DNA of 46,387 bases, taken from Gammaproteobacteria bacterium. GTDB taxonomy: Bacteria > Pseudomonadota > Gammaproteobacteria > Pseudomonadales > Balneatricaceae. The stretch lies in the NCBI GenBank assembly GCA_030748435.1, contig JASMLZ010000096.1, positions 1 through 46,387 on the forward strand. Direction: 5' to 3'. This document shows, in pieces, positions 1 to 8,659 of the stretch. The notes under the pieces are model-generated. The model did no database searches. It had not been told where the DNA came from and saw only the letters and a program-made list of their open reading frames with translations. The position numbers and the translations under genes are program-made. The first letter of the stretch is position 1. Every line of letters begins with the position of its first letter.

Positions 1-2
1 AT

Positions 3-584
3 AACCTGTATCAGTATATTGGCGAAATTATGGAGGAAGCCCAGCGTTCAGGGCGTATAGGTAACTTTGATATTGTGGTCAAACGTAATGACGAAGTGAG
101 TTTGCTAGACGTGGCAGTGGCAGCGCCGGATCGCATTATAATCTCGCCTGGGCCGGGCGCGCCGGATGATCCGCAATACTTCGGTGTTTGTGCTGATGTT
201 ATTACCCAACTGGGGCCGAAAATACCCCTGTTAGGCGTGTGTTTGGGTATGCAGGGCATTGTTCATTGTTTTGGTGGTAAGGTGATACTGGCTAAACAAC
301 CTATGCATGGTAAGGTTAGCCCCATCAGTCATGATGGTGAGGGTTTATTTACCAATATACCTGATAATCTGGAAGTCATGCGCTATCACTCTCTTATAGC
401 CCAAACAGACACGATACCTGAGTGCCTAAAAGTAACCGCGCAGATTAAGTCAACTGGCAGTAAACAAGAAGCCGAAATTATGGCGGTAAAACATCGTCAG
501 TATCCTATTAGTGGTATTCAATTCCATCCGGAATCCTTTGCCACAGAAGGGGGTAAGGAGCTAATCGAGAATTTTTTATTTTAG
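3..584 (+). CDS. Glutamine amidotransferase of the TrpG/PabA family (5' end cut by window edge)
   Basis: The reading frame is open to the window edge, so the true start lies upstream; 193 residues are visible. The first codons (NLYQYIGEI) match the segment that normally follows the N-terminal DNYDSFT motif of this family. The nucleophile is in GVCLGMQG (Cys codon 240-242), and the His-Glu pair is in FHPES (His codon 525-527). The conserved MHGK and RYHS motifs are present. The family releases ammonia from glutamine for a chorismate-using partner (anthranilate synthase or aminodeoxychorismate synthase). The sequence differs clearly from the TrpG at 10015 (GMQG instead of GHQC after the nucleophile; PGAPDD instead of PCTPNE). 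The partner subunit is probably upstream. Whether it serves tryptophan, folate or a secondary pathway cannot be decided here. Confidence 0.85.
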   Translation, partial: NLYQYIGEIMEEAQRSGRIGNFDIVVKRNDEVSLLDVAVAAPDRIIISPGPGAPDDPQYFGVCADVITQLGPKIPLLGVCLGMQGIVHCFGGKVILAKQPMHGKVSPISHDGEGLFTNIPDNLEVMRYHSLIAQTDTIPECLKVTAQIKSTGSKQEAEIMAVKHRQYPISGIQFHPESFATEGGKELIENFLF

Positions 585-597
585 CTCTCTGGCAATG

Positions 598-1485
598 TTA
601 AGGGTTCAACTTTTCTACCCAAGCCAGATAACCGGCCTGATCCAAGTCTCCTTGCCCGGCATCCACCATGGCTTGCCATTGTTCGGTGCTGCGGGTGAGC
701 AGGGGTAAGTCCACGCCAGTTTGTCTGGCCAAAGCGCTGGCTTGCTGCATATCCTTGAGTTGGGTTGTGGCTCTGGCGCCGGGAGCAAAGGCCTGCTCTA
801 CCATGCGCTGGCCATGGATTTGCAAAATTTTGCTATCGGCAAAGCCTCCTGTCAGGGCAGCTTTGACTTTAGCTGGCTCTGCTCCGGCTTGCCGGGCCAG
901 TAACAGGGCCTCGGCTACAATGCCTACACTGGCGCCAACAATCATTTGATTGGCGGTTTTGGCGATTTGACCACAGCCCACGGGCCCCACATGGGTAATG
1001 CGGGCAGCCATGGCCCCAAGGGCTGGCATAGCTCTGGTTAGTTGACCTTCTTCCCCTCCTGCCATGACCGAGAGGCTGGCTTCCAGAGCACCTTTTTGGC
1101 CACCGGAAACAGGTGCATCCAGATAGTGGCTGCCGGCTTTTGTCACCTTGGCGGCCAGACTTTGCGTCAGGTCAACTTGGCTTGTGCCCATATCAATCAA
1201 CAGGCTATCAGGTGTTAGATAAGGCATTAATCCATTGGCTCCGGTAACGACCTCCTGCAGTGCTTGGGAGTCAGTAACACAGATAATAATGATATCTGCG
1301 CCCAGAGTTTGCGCCATCTGTGCCGGGCTGCTATGCCAGATAGCTCCCTTGGCGATTAAATCCTCAGCCTTATGTTTGCTGCGGCTATGGATATGCAGAT
1401 CAAAGCCTGCCATTATTAGTTTGGTGGCCATGGCATGGCCCATTAAACCCAGGCCAATAAAGCCTACAGTCGGAAGATTGTTCAT
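598..1485 (-). CDS. NAD(P)-dependent beta-hydroxyacid dehydrogenase (tartronate-semialdehyde reductase / 3-hydroxyisobutyrate dehydrogenase family)
   Basis: This 295-residue protein has an N-terminal Rossmann motif GFIGLGLMG a few residues after the start and the family signature DAPVSGGQKGA. A conserved lysine lies in GQIAKTANQM, the usual catalytic position. Such enzymes oxidise or reduce short beta-hydroxyacids such as glycerate/tartronate semialdehyde or 3-hydroxyisobutyrate. The ATG at 1485 was chosen because it puts the Rossmann motif at the N-terminus and leaves about 50 bp for divergent promoters; a longer frame to 1554 would overlap the next gene. It is divergent from a hydroxypyruvate-isomerase-like gene. 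In E. coli the analogous pair (glxR/hyi) handles glyoxylate-derived tartronate semialdehyde and hydroxypyruvate, so GarR/GlxR-like activity is the best inference. The exact substrate is unproven. Confidence 0.85.
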   Translation of the reverse strand: MNNLPTVGFIGLGLMGHAMATKLIMAGFDLHIHSRSKHKAEDLIAKGAIWHSSPAQMAQTLGADIIIICVTDSQALQEVVTGANGLMPYLTPDSLLIDMGTSQVDLTQSLAAKVTKAGSHYLDAPVSGGQKGALEASLSVMAGGEEGQLTRAMPALGAMAARITHVGPVGCGQIAKTANQMIVGASVGIVAEALLLARQAGAEPAKVKAALTGGFADSKILQIHGQRMVEQAFAPGARATTQLKDMQQASALARQTGVDLPLLTRSTEQWQAMVDAGQGDLDQAGYLAWVEKLNP

Positions 1486-1535
1486 GGTAAGGTAATTACT
1501 CTTATGTGTGTCAAACAGAAGGCTAGTGACAGCTA

Positions 1536-2312
1536 ATGATACCTCTGTGTGCAAATATTTCCATGCTTTATAACGAAGTCGACTTCTTACAGCGTTATGA
1601 ATTGGCTGCCGAAGATGGTTTTAGTGGTGTGGAGTGCTTGTTTCCCTATGCCTATTCTGCCGCTGAAGTAAACGCTGTGCGGGCTGATGCGGGAATCCCT
1701 CAGGTCCTGTTTAATACCAGTGCTGGTGACTGGCAAGCGGGGGAAAGGGGCATGGCTTGTCACCCGGATAAGGCTGCTGATTTTCGGGCTAGCCTGCAAC
1801 AGGCATTGCACTATGCCTGTGTGCTGAATACCCCCTTGGTGCATACTATGGCGGGTTTATTACCAACTGAGCTGGAGCTGGTGGAAGCAGAGCAAGTGTA
1901 TGTGGAAAATATGATATGGGCGGCCAAAGAAGCTGCCAAGGCCCATGTCATACTCACTATGGAGGCTATCAACCCCATTGATATGCCGGGTTATATGCTG
2001 ACTACACAGGAGCAGGCGGCAAATTTGCTGGCTCGTATAGCTGCTGTTAACGTTAAGCTGCAGTTCGATTTTTTCCATTGTCAAAAGTATCAGGGTGATA
2101 GCTTACAGCGCTTGTTGCAGGTGTTTGATCAGGTGGCCCATATACAAATTGCCGGCGTGCCGGACCGGCATGAACCCGATACGGGTGAGTGGGATTACCA
2201 ACAGGTATTTGCCCTGTTGAAGAGCCACAATTATCAGGGTTTTGTAGGCTGTGAATACCGTCCTGCAGGTGGCACCAGAGACGGTTTGGTCTGGCGCCAA
2301 ACAGTGCTTTAA
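1536..2312 (+). CDS. hyi: Hydroxypyruvate isomerase-like TIM-barrel protein
   Basis: The 258-residue protein closely follows E. coli Hyi from end to end: CANISMLYNEVDFLQRY near the N-terminus, AGDWQAGERGMAC, EAINPIDMPGY, and VGCEYRP at the C-terminus. Family knowledge: Hyi interconverts hydroxypyruvate and tartronate semialdehyde using an AP-endonuclease-2-like TIM barrel with metal-binding Glu and His residues. Glu in MEAIN and CEYRP and His in FFHCQ fit these roles. The ATG at 1536 aligns with the E. coli start. With the divergent dehydrogenase at 598-1485 it could form a short glyoxylate/hydroxypyruvate module. Other members of this family act on other ketoses or ketoacids, so the substrate is inferred. 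Confidence 0.85.
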   Translation: MIPLCANISMLYNEVDFLQRYELAAEDGFSGVECLFPYAYSAAEVNAVRADAGIPQVLFNTSAGDWQAGERGMACHPDKAADFRASLQQALHYACVLNTPLVHTMAGLLPTELELVEAEQVYVENMIWAAKEAAKAHVILTMEAINPIDMPGYMLTTQEQAANLLARIAAVNVKLQFDFFHCQKYQGDSLQRLLQVFDQVAHIQIAGVPDRHEPDTGEWDYQQVFALLKSHNYQGFVGCEYRPAGGTRDGLVWRQTVL

Positions 2313-2352
2313 TATTTCGGTAAACCAGTTTTTAACTAGGGAGTTTGGGTTT

Positions 2353-2823
2353 ATGACACCAGCTATTGTGCTAGCTGAAACAACCGGTATTGAGTTTCAG
2401 GTGGCCGCTTATAAACATGACCCAAGCTGCACTGCTTATGGTCTGGAAGCAGCAGAGAAGCTGGGTATTGCCGCCGAGAAGATTTTTAAAACTCTGGTGG
2501 TAAAGCTGGATGCTAGGCAACTGGCAGTGGCTATTGTGCCAGTCACAGGTAATTTAAATATCAAGCAAATGGCGAAGGCTATGCAAGCCAAAAAAGCCGT
2601 TATGGCGGATGCCAATGAGGTGCAGCGGAGCACGGGCTATGTATTGGGTGGGGTGAGCCCCTTAGGGCAAAAGAAACCACTGTCTACGGTATTGGATAGC
2701 AGTGCTGAAAACCATGATCTGATCTACGTCAGTGCTGGTAAGCGTGGTCTGGAAATAGCCTTGGCTCCCAAGGATCTATTGACCTTGACCAGCGGCTTTA
2801 TGGCAGCTATTGCCCAATCTTGA
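2353..2823 (+). CDS. ybaK: Cys-tRNA(Pro)/Cys-tRNA(Cys) deacylase, YbaK/EbsC type
   Basis: This 156-residue protein matches E. coli YbaK in length (159) and motifs: MTPA start, KTLVVKL with the conserved lysine, RSTGYVLGGVSPLGQKK, and YVSAGKRGLEI. YbaK hydrolyses cysteine mischarged on tRNA(Pro), a trans-editing job that supports ProRS. The start at 2353 is supported by alignment and by an AGGGAG ribosome-binding site ending about 10 bases upstream. It follows hyi by 40 bp and is probably cotranscribed. It converges on the Lrp-family gene, with 86 bp between them that show no convincing hairpin terminator. Confidence 0.93.
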   Translation: MTPAIVLAETTGIEFQVAAYKHDPSCTAYGLEAAEKLGIAAEKIFKTLVVKLDARQLAVAIVPVTGNLNIKQMAKAMQAKKAVMADANEVQRSTGYVLGGVSPLGQKKPLSTVLDSSAENHDLIYVSAGKRGLEIALAPKDLLTLTSGFMAAIAQS

Positions 2824-2909
2824 TGCTATAAGCGCAAACACGATAAAAGCCTTGCTAGAGTATATTTTTAACATCTTCACAGCATCAAATAACCATCGTG
2901 AAAAACTGT

Positions 2910-3356
2910 CTAAATATCTTTTACGGCTTCCATAGCAACAAAGGTGCTGGTTTGTTGCACATGGGGCAGGGCAGAGATCTGCTCGCCTAATACTTGTCTG
3001 TATGCTGCCATATTGCGGGTACGGATTTTTAACAGATAATCAAAACTGGCAGCGGTCATATGGCATTGCTCTATCTCGGGTATATGGCCAATTGCTTCAT
3101 TAAATTCAGCCAAAGACCGGCTACTAGTGGAGTTAAGTGTTACTTGCACAAAGGCCACATGATCCAGCCCCAGTTTGGTCTTGTCCACCAAGGCCACAAA
3201 GCCGGTAATATAGCCTTGTTCCAGCAGGCGTTTTAAGCGCACCTGGCAAGGGGTATTGGATAAACCGACCTTTTCTGCCAGCGCCGTAATGGTCAGCCGA
3301 CCATCTTCCTGCAAGGCCTTGATAATGGCTTGATCTGATCTGTCCAGCTTATCCAT
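2910..3356 (-). CDS. Lrp/AsnC-family transcriptional regulator, likely regulator of putA
   Basis: This 148-residue protein has an N-terminal helix-turn-helix (DRSDQAIIKALQEDGRLT, then LAEKVGLSNTPCQVRLKRL) and a C-terminal RAM ligand-binding domain from about residue 65, typical of Lrp/AsnC. It is divergent from putA across a 198-bp AT-rich region containing a perfect inverted repeat (3425-3449). In several bacteria an Lrp-type activator (PutR/BkdR-like) next to putA senses proline. The PutA here lacks the N-terminal ribbon-helix-helix repressor domain, so a separate regulator is expected. The PutR role is inferred from position. Confidence 0.9.
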   Translation of the reverse strand: MDKLDRSDQAIIKALQEDGRLTITALAEKVGLSNTPCQVRLKRLLEQGYITGFVALVDKTKLGLDHVAFVQVTLNSTSSRSLAEFNEAIGHIPEIEQCHMTAASFDYLLKIRTRNMAAYRQVLGEQISALPHVQQTSTFVAMEAVKDI

Positions 3357-3424
3357 AATTAGTGAAAAACCCTAATAATATTGAAAATAGATTATAAATT
3401 CTCTAAAAAATAAATCAAATATAG

Positions 3425-3449
3425 ATTGATAATAAATAAAATTATCAAT
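3425..3449. promoter_or_regulatory. Inverted repeat in the lrp-putA intergenic region, candidate operator
   Basis: ATTGATAAT (3425-3433) is followed after 7 bases by its perfect complement ATTATCAAT (3441-3449). The centre is about 80 bp from the regulator start and 118 bp from the putA start. Lrp-family proteins bind AT-rich palindromes of this general form, so this is a plausible operator shared by both divergent genes. The surrounding DNA (3360-3470) is very AT-rich, so chance symmetry is possible. Confidence 0.5.
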
Positions 3450-3554
3450 ACTAGGTGAATTTGTTTATTTGGATATGGCTACAATAGCACTATTAATGCA
3501 CTTACGCTTGACTATGCAAAAGCCCGATAGCGGCTATGACCAGAGAGATAACCT

Positions 3555-6500
3555 ATGCCTGCTGACTTTACTCCAGACCACCACCTGTTAAGCGCGCAGC
3601 TAAATAACATCCGTAAGGATATGCGGGCCGCTTATTTGGCCGATGAGGCGTCCGTGTTGACTAGTATGATCAGTCGTTTGGCTATGGCGCCAACAGAACG
3701 AGCCAGTATTGCTGCAGCAGCTGCTCAGCTGGTACGCCAGGTGCGCTCTAGTTCAACTCCGACGATGATGGAAAAATTTCTGGGCGAATATGGGCTCAGT
3801 TCCAAAGAAGGCATTGCTCTTATGTGTATGGCGGAAGCCTTATTGCGGGTGCCTGATAAAGCCACGATTGATACCCTTATTGAAGATAAAATTCAGTCAG
3901 GTGACTGGTCCAGTCATGTGGGACACTCTGATTCCCATCTTATCAATTCTTCTACCTGGGCCCTGTTAATGACCGGCAAACTCTTGGCACCAGTGGATTC
4001 AGCCAGTGTAGGAGCTACCTTGCGGACTATGGTTAAGCGTTTGGGTGAGCCTGTGGTGCGCACGGCAGTAGCGCAAGCTATGAAGGAGCTAGGGGCGCAG
4101 TTTGTTTTGGGTCGCAATATAGCAGAGGCTTGCAAGCGAGCTGCGAAACAAGAGGCCAAGGGGTATTCTTACTCTTACGACATGTTGGGTGAGGCCGCCC
4201 ATACAGCGGCTGATGCCCAGCGTTATTTTACTGCTTACAGTGATGCCATTACGGCTTTACAAACAGCTTGTCAAAGCACTGATATGCGCGCCAATCCGGG
4301 TATTTCAGTCAAGCTTTCGGCCCTACACCCACGTTATGAATATGCGCAAAGGGAAACGCTACTAGAGCAATTGGTGCCCAGTGTTCTGGCGTTGGCCAAG
4401 CAAGCCAAGGCGGCTAATATCGGTTTTAATATTGATGCTGAAGAAGCTGATCGGCTGGACCTTTCACTAGATATAATCGAACAGGTTCTGGGCCATCCAT
4501 GTTTAGCTGGTTGGCACGGTTTTGGGGTGGTGGTACAGGCTTTTGGCAAGCGTGCCAGCCATGTGCTGGACTGGCTGTACACACTGTCACAACAGTTGGA
4601 CCGGCGCATAATGGTGCGTCTGGTTAAAGGAGCCTATTGGGACGCCGAAATTAAACGTGCGCAGGTATTGGGCTTGCCGGGGTTTCCAGTGTATACACGA
4701 AAGGTCTGTACCGATGTGGCCTATCTGGCTTGTGCCAGACAACTGCTGACCATGAATGATCGTATCTATGCCCAGTTTGCCACCCATAATGCCCATTCTG
4801 TGGCGGCTATTACCCATATGGCAAAGGGCAAGCAGTTTGAATTTCAGCGTTTGCATGGTATGGGAGAGTCCCTGTATCAGCAGGTGATGCAGTCTGGTGA
4901 TGTGCGTTGTCGAATTTATGCTCCCGTTGGTGCGCATCAGGATTTGTTGGCTTATCTGGTGCGTCGTTTGTTGGAAAATGGTGCCAACTCATCCTTTGTG
5001 CATCAACTGGTTAATCCTGATATCGCGCCAGAGACTATTGCCAAGGATCCTTTGTCTATATTGGAACAGCGTCAGCAACAGGGTTTACCAATAGCCAGTG
5101 AGGTGATCGCCCCAGCGCAGCATTTATTTGGCCGCCAGCGTGATAATGCCAAGGGTTGGGATATTACCGATCCTTTGGTGGTGGCAGACTTGTGCCAAGG
5201 GCAGGTTGATTGGCAGCCATATCAGTGGCAAGCCCAACCTATATTGCATACTCATAGCAGTCTGGTCAATCAGCGGCAGGTCATTAACCCCGCCTTACCG
5301 GGTGACCTTGTTGGTGATGTATATGATATGGCACCACAACAGGTATCAATAGCCATAGCCGACGCCAGACTTGGTTATCAGGCTTGGGCTGCTATGCCGA
5401 TAGCGGAGCGTCACGCTTGCTTTGTCAGATTAGCCAGACTTTATGAACAACATGCGCCTGAATTTTTTACTTTATTGTGCCGTGAAGCTGGCAAGACCTG
5501 GCTAGATGCTATAGGTGAGGTACGCGAAGCCGTAGATTTTATTCGCTACTATGGCAATGACATGCTGGCTAATCCTTATGCAGAAGGGCGAGGTATTATG
5601 ACTTGCATCTCACCCTGGAATTTTCCTCTGGCTATTTTTACCGGTCAGGTGGCTGCCGCTCTGGCGGCTGGCAATGCGGTGTTGGCCAAGCCGGCCGAGC
5701 AAACCAGTTTAGTGGCCTATCGGGCAGTGCAATTAATGCATTTGGCCGGTATTCCTCTGGCCAGTGTACAGTATTTACCCGGTGGCGGTGCAGATATTGG
5801 TGCGTCTTTGGTGGCCCATGAAGGCATTTCCGGAGTGTGTTTTACCGGTTCCACAGCAACCGCCCAGCGCATTAACCAAAGTATGGCTGATTACCTTCCA
5901 GTTGACGCCCCCCTGATAGCAGAAACGGGTGGTTTAAATGCCATGATTGTTGATTCCACTGCCCTGCCTGAGCAGGTGGTACGCGATGTGTTGGCGGCGG
6001 CCTTTCAGAGTGCTGGGCAGCGCTGTTCGGCCTTGCGTATGTTGTATGTGCAAGCTGATGTGGCAGACAAGATTTTCACTATGTTGTTTGGTGCTATGGA
6101 TGCACTAAAAGTAGGTGATCCAGCTTTACTTAGCACTGATGTTGGCCCGGTTATTGATGCTCAGGCCAAGGCTAAAATTGACGCCCATATAGCGCAACAC
6201 GAACAGGCCGGACGGGTGTTAAAACGTCTGGCTGTGCCAGCAGAGGGGCTATTTGTTGCCCCAACAGTTATCAAGCTGGATGGCATTGCCGAGTTGCAAG
6301 AAGAAATTTTTGGCCCCGTTTTGCACGTGGCTACTTATGCTGCCAAAGACCTGCCTAAACTAGTCGCTGATATTAACCAGCAAGGTTATGGTTTAACCTT
6401 TGGTGTGCATACCCGGCTTGATGTGCGGGTGGAGCAGTTGGTAAGCCAAGTCCACGCTGGCAATATTTACGTTAACCGCAACCAGATTGGCGCTGTGGTT

Positions 6501-7199
6501 GGTAGTCAGCCATTTGGCGGTGAAGGTTTGTCTGGTACGGGCCCCAAAGCGGGTGGGCCACAATATGTGCAGCGTTTGCGTCGGCCCCAAGCCATTACCA
6601 AGGCTGCACTTAAGGGGTTGCCAGTGGGGGCTGAGGTTATACAAACAGCTGTGCAGCGGTTAAATCTATTGGATATTGCCAGTTGGCAAGCCAGTCAACA
6701 ACGGCCCATGGATGTAGCTCGGGTATTTGGGCCAGGCACTGATAGCCATATGGATTTGTGCCGTGACAAGATGTTATTGCCTGGGCCAACAGGCGAGCTG
6801 AATCAGCTTACCATCAGGCCTCGTGGCACTATTCTTTGTCTTGGTCCGAGCCGTGAGGCGGCCTTGTTACAGGCGCGTATGGCTTTATTACAAGGTAATA
6901 GAGTCTTGTTGGTAGCCCAGTCCATTAGTCTGCCTGAACATGGTTTGCCGATGTATTATCTGTCTGGCTACATGGCAGCTGATATAGTGACTGGATTACA
7001 AGGTATTGATGCCGTTGCCTGTAACGGTGAAGCCCATTACCTGCGGCAATTACGAGTGGCCTTGGCCAAGCGTACCGGCCCCTTGGTACCACTTATCCTA
7101 GAGACTGCCGATGCCCAGCGTTTTACCCATGAACGGCACCTGTGTATTGATACTACAGCGGCAGGTGGCAATGCTAGTCTGATTGCTGCTGGAGACTAG
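3555..7199 (+). CDS. putA: Bifunctional proline dehydrogenase / L-glutamate gamma-semialdehyde dehydrogenase
   Basis: PutA oxidises proline to pyrroline-5-carboxylate with FAD and then to glutamate with NAD+. In this 1214-residue protein the proline dehydrogenase barrel spans roughly residues 150-500 (NIDAEEADRL, VRLVKGAYWD, RLHGMGESLY, RRLLENGANSSFVH). The aldehyde dehydrogenase half has SPWNFPLA near residue 684, the general base Glu790 in AETGGLN, and the nucleophile Cys824 in SAGQRCSALR. A C-terminal region of about 200 residues follows, as in long-type PutAs. The protein begins directly with the helical arm region and lacks the ribbon-helix-helix domain of trifunctional E. coli PutA, so it should not repress its own gene. 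An AGAGAG Shine-Dalgarno precedes the ATG. The divergent Lrp-type gene is the likely regulator. Confidence 0.97.
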   Translation: MPADFTPDHHLLSAQLNNIRKDMRAAYLADEASVLTSMISRLAMAPTERASIAAAAAQLVRQVRSSSTPTMMEKFLGEYGLSSKEGIALMCMAEALLRVPDKATIDTLIEDKIQSGDWSSHVGHSDSHLINSSTWALLMTGKLLAPVDSASVGATLRTMVKRLGEPVVRTAVAQAMKELGAQFVLGRNIAEACKRAAKQEAKGYSYSYDMLGEAAHTAADAQRYFTAYSDAITALQTACQSTDMRANPGISVKLSALHPRYEYAQRETLLEQLVPSVLALAKQAKAANIGFNIDAEEADRLDLSLDIIEQVLGHPCLAGWHGFGVVVQAFGKRASHVLDWLYTLSQQLDRRIMVRLVKGAYWDAEIKRAQVLGLPGFPVYTRKVCTDVAYLACARQLLTMNDRIYAQFATHNAHSVAAITHMAKGKQFEFQRLHGMGESLYQQVMQSGDVRCRIYAPVGAHQDLLAYLVRRLLENGANSSFVHQLVNPDIAPETIAKDPLSILEQRQQQGLPIASEVIAPAQHLFGRQRDNAKGWDITDPLVVADLCQGQVDWQPYQWQAQPILHTHSSLVNQRQVINPALPGDLVGDVYDMAPQQVSIAIADARLGYQAWAAMPIAERHACFVRLARLYEQHAPEFFTLLCREAGKTWLDAIGEVREAVDFIRYYGNDMLANPYAEGRGIMTCISPWNFPLAIFTGQVAAALAAGNAVLAKPAEQTSLVAYRAVQLMHLAGIPLASVQYLPGGGADIGASLVAHEGISGVCFTGSTATAQRINQSMADYLPVDAPLIAETGGLNAMIVDSTALPEQVVRDVLAAAFQSAGQRCSALRMLYVQADVADKIFTMLFGAMDALKVGDPALLSTDVGPVIDAQAKAKIDAHIAQHEQAGRVLKRLAVPAEGLFVAPTVIKLDGIAELQEEIFGPVLHVATYAAKDLPKLVADINQQGYGLTFGVHTRLDVRVEQLVSQVHAGNIYVNRNQIGAVVGSQPFGGEGLSGTGPKAGGPQYVQRLRRPQAITKAALKGLPVGAEVIQTAVQRLNLLDIASWQASQQRPMDVARVFGPGTDSHMDLCRDKMLLPGPTGELNQLTIRPRGTILCLGPSREAALLQARMALLQGNRVLLVAQSISLPEHGLPMYYLSGYMAADIVTGLQGIDAVACNGEAHYLRQLRVALAKRTGPLVPLILETADAQRFTHERHLCIDTTAAGGNASLIAAGD

Positions 7200-7285
7200 C
7201 ATATCTGTGGGGTAAAGCTCGCTGAATAAATAATTGTTTGCCCAGTCTTTACTATTAGTGATATGTTGCGGTCTGGTTGAAATTG

Positions 7286-8650
7286 ATGAGCAAAAGAAAA
7301 CCTATGTCTGCAGCTATTACTATCAATACCCCTATTCAGTTTAACGATCCATTACCAGACATTGTTGATGTGGTTATTATTGGTGCTGGCGTTATAGGCA
7401 TTTTTAGTGCCTTGTACCTGAGCCGTCTGGGCAAAAAGGTGCTGGTTTGTGAAAAGGGCAGGGTGGCTGGAGAACAGTCGTCCCGCAACTGGGGCTGGAT
7501 TCGGCAGCATGGTCGTGATGCGGCTGAATTGCCCATTACCACTCAGGCTTTACAATTGTGGCATCAGGCGGATGCCGAAACCGGTGGTGCCTGTGGTATA
7601 AAAACCGTTGGGGTTCACTATCTGGCCAGTAACCAAAAGGAGTTGGCTTATTTGCAGCAATGGCTGGAGGTGGCTAAACAGCACGATATGGATAGCTATG
7701 CCATGACTCAGGCGCAGGTTAACCAGCTGTTTAGTCAGCCGACTAATGGGCAGTGGTTGGGTGGTACCTGTACCCCCAGTGATGCCAAGGGTGAGCCATG
7801 GCAGGCAGTACCAGCCGTAGCCAAACTGGCGCAGCAAGAAGGTGTCTTGATAAAAGAAAATTGTGCAGTCCGAGATCTGCTAGTAGAGGCCGGCAAGGTA
7901 GCGGGCGTAGTCACTGAATCCGGTGAGGTTAATGCTAGTCAGGTCGTGCTCTGTGGTGGGGCCTGGTCGGCATTGTTTGCTCGTCGTTTGGGCGTTAATA
8001 TACCGCAACTTTCGGTGGAAGCGACGGTTGCGCAAACCCAACCTATGGAAGCCGGTGTTGAGGCTAGTTGGGTTGATGAAGAGCTGTCTATGCGGCGGCG
8101 TGATGATGGCGGTTATAGCTTGGCTTTGGCTGATAGCCATGGTTTTTTCGTTGGTCCTGATGCTTTGCGTCATACGCCCAAATTTATGCCTCTGTTACGT
8201 CGTAGTTGGCATGATGTGCAGTTTATGGGTTTGAGCCGGCAGGGATACCCCGACGCCTGGGGTGTGCAGCGCCAGTGGTTGGCTACGGAAGTCACTCCCT
8301 TTGAGCGTCAGCGGGTGCTGGAACCACCTAGCCATGCAGGTCGTGTAGCAAAACTGCAACAGCGCTTTGCCCAGCGCTTTCCCGAGTTGGGCAAGCCCCC
8401 TATTAAGCATAGTTGGTCAGGCATGATCGATGCTATGCCTGATGTGGTGCCTGTGGTTGATGCTGTAGATCAGATTCCAGGCTTCTACCTGGCCACTGGT
8501 ATGAGTGCTCACGGGTTTGGTATTGGGCCTGGTTATGGCCGGGTAGTGGCACGCATGCTGGCTGGGTTGCCGGCAGAGCATGATTTACAGCGTTTTCGTT
8601 TAGCGCGCTTTAGCGATGGTTCCAAAATTGATGTTGGCCCCGCACTTTAG
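7286..8650 (+). CDS. FAD-dependent amine/amino-acid oxidoreductase (DadA-like)
   Basis: The 454-residue protein has an N-terminal FAD-binding motif, VVIIGAGVIGIFSALYLSRLG, near residues 30-50, then SSRNWGWIRQHGRD. The C-terminal part has the second FAD-contacting region (GFYLATGMSAHGFGIGPG), as in the DAO fold. Such enzymes oxidise D-amino acids, glycine, sarcosine, opines or N-methyl amino acids. It lies 86 bp after putA in the same direction and 9 bp before an MFS transporter, so it probably acts in uptake and oxidation of an amino acid or amine, possibly a proline derivative. The start is uncertain: the ATG at 7286 was chosen; an in-frame TTG at 7277 and an ATG at 7304 are alternatives, and none has a strong Shine-Dalgarno. 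Confidence 0.8.
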   Translation: MSKRKPMSAAITINTPIQFNDPLPDIVDVVIIGAGVIGIFSALYLSRLGKKVLVCEKGRVAGEQSSRNWGWIRQHGRDAAELPITTQALQLWHQADAETGGACGIKTVGVHYLASNQKELAYLQQWLEVAKQHDMDSYAMTQAQVNQLFSQPTNGQWLGGTCTPSDAKGEPWQAVPAVAKLAQQEGVLIKENCAVRDLLVEAGKVAGVVTESGEVNASQVVLCGGAWSALFARRLGVNIPQLSVEATVAQTQPMEAGVEASWVDEELSMRRRDDGGYSLALADSHGFFVGPDALRHTPKFMPLLRRSWHDVQFMGLSRQGYPDAWGVQRQWLATEVTPFERQRVLEPPSHAGRVAKLQQRFAQRFPELGKPPIKHSWSGMIDAMPDVVPVVDAVDQIPGFYLATGMSAHGFGIGPGYGRVVARMLAGLPAEHDLQRFRLARFSDGSKIDVGPAL

Positions 8651-8659
8651 GTCAAGATA

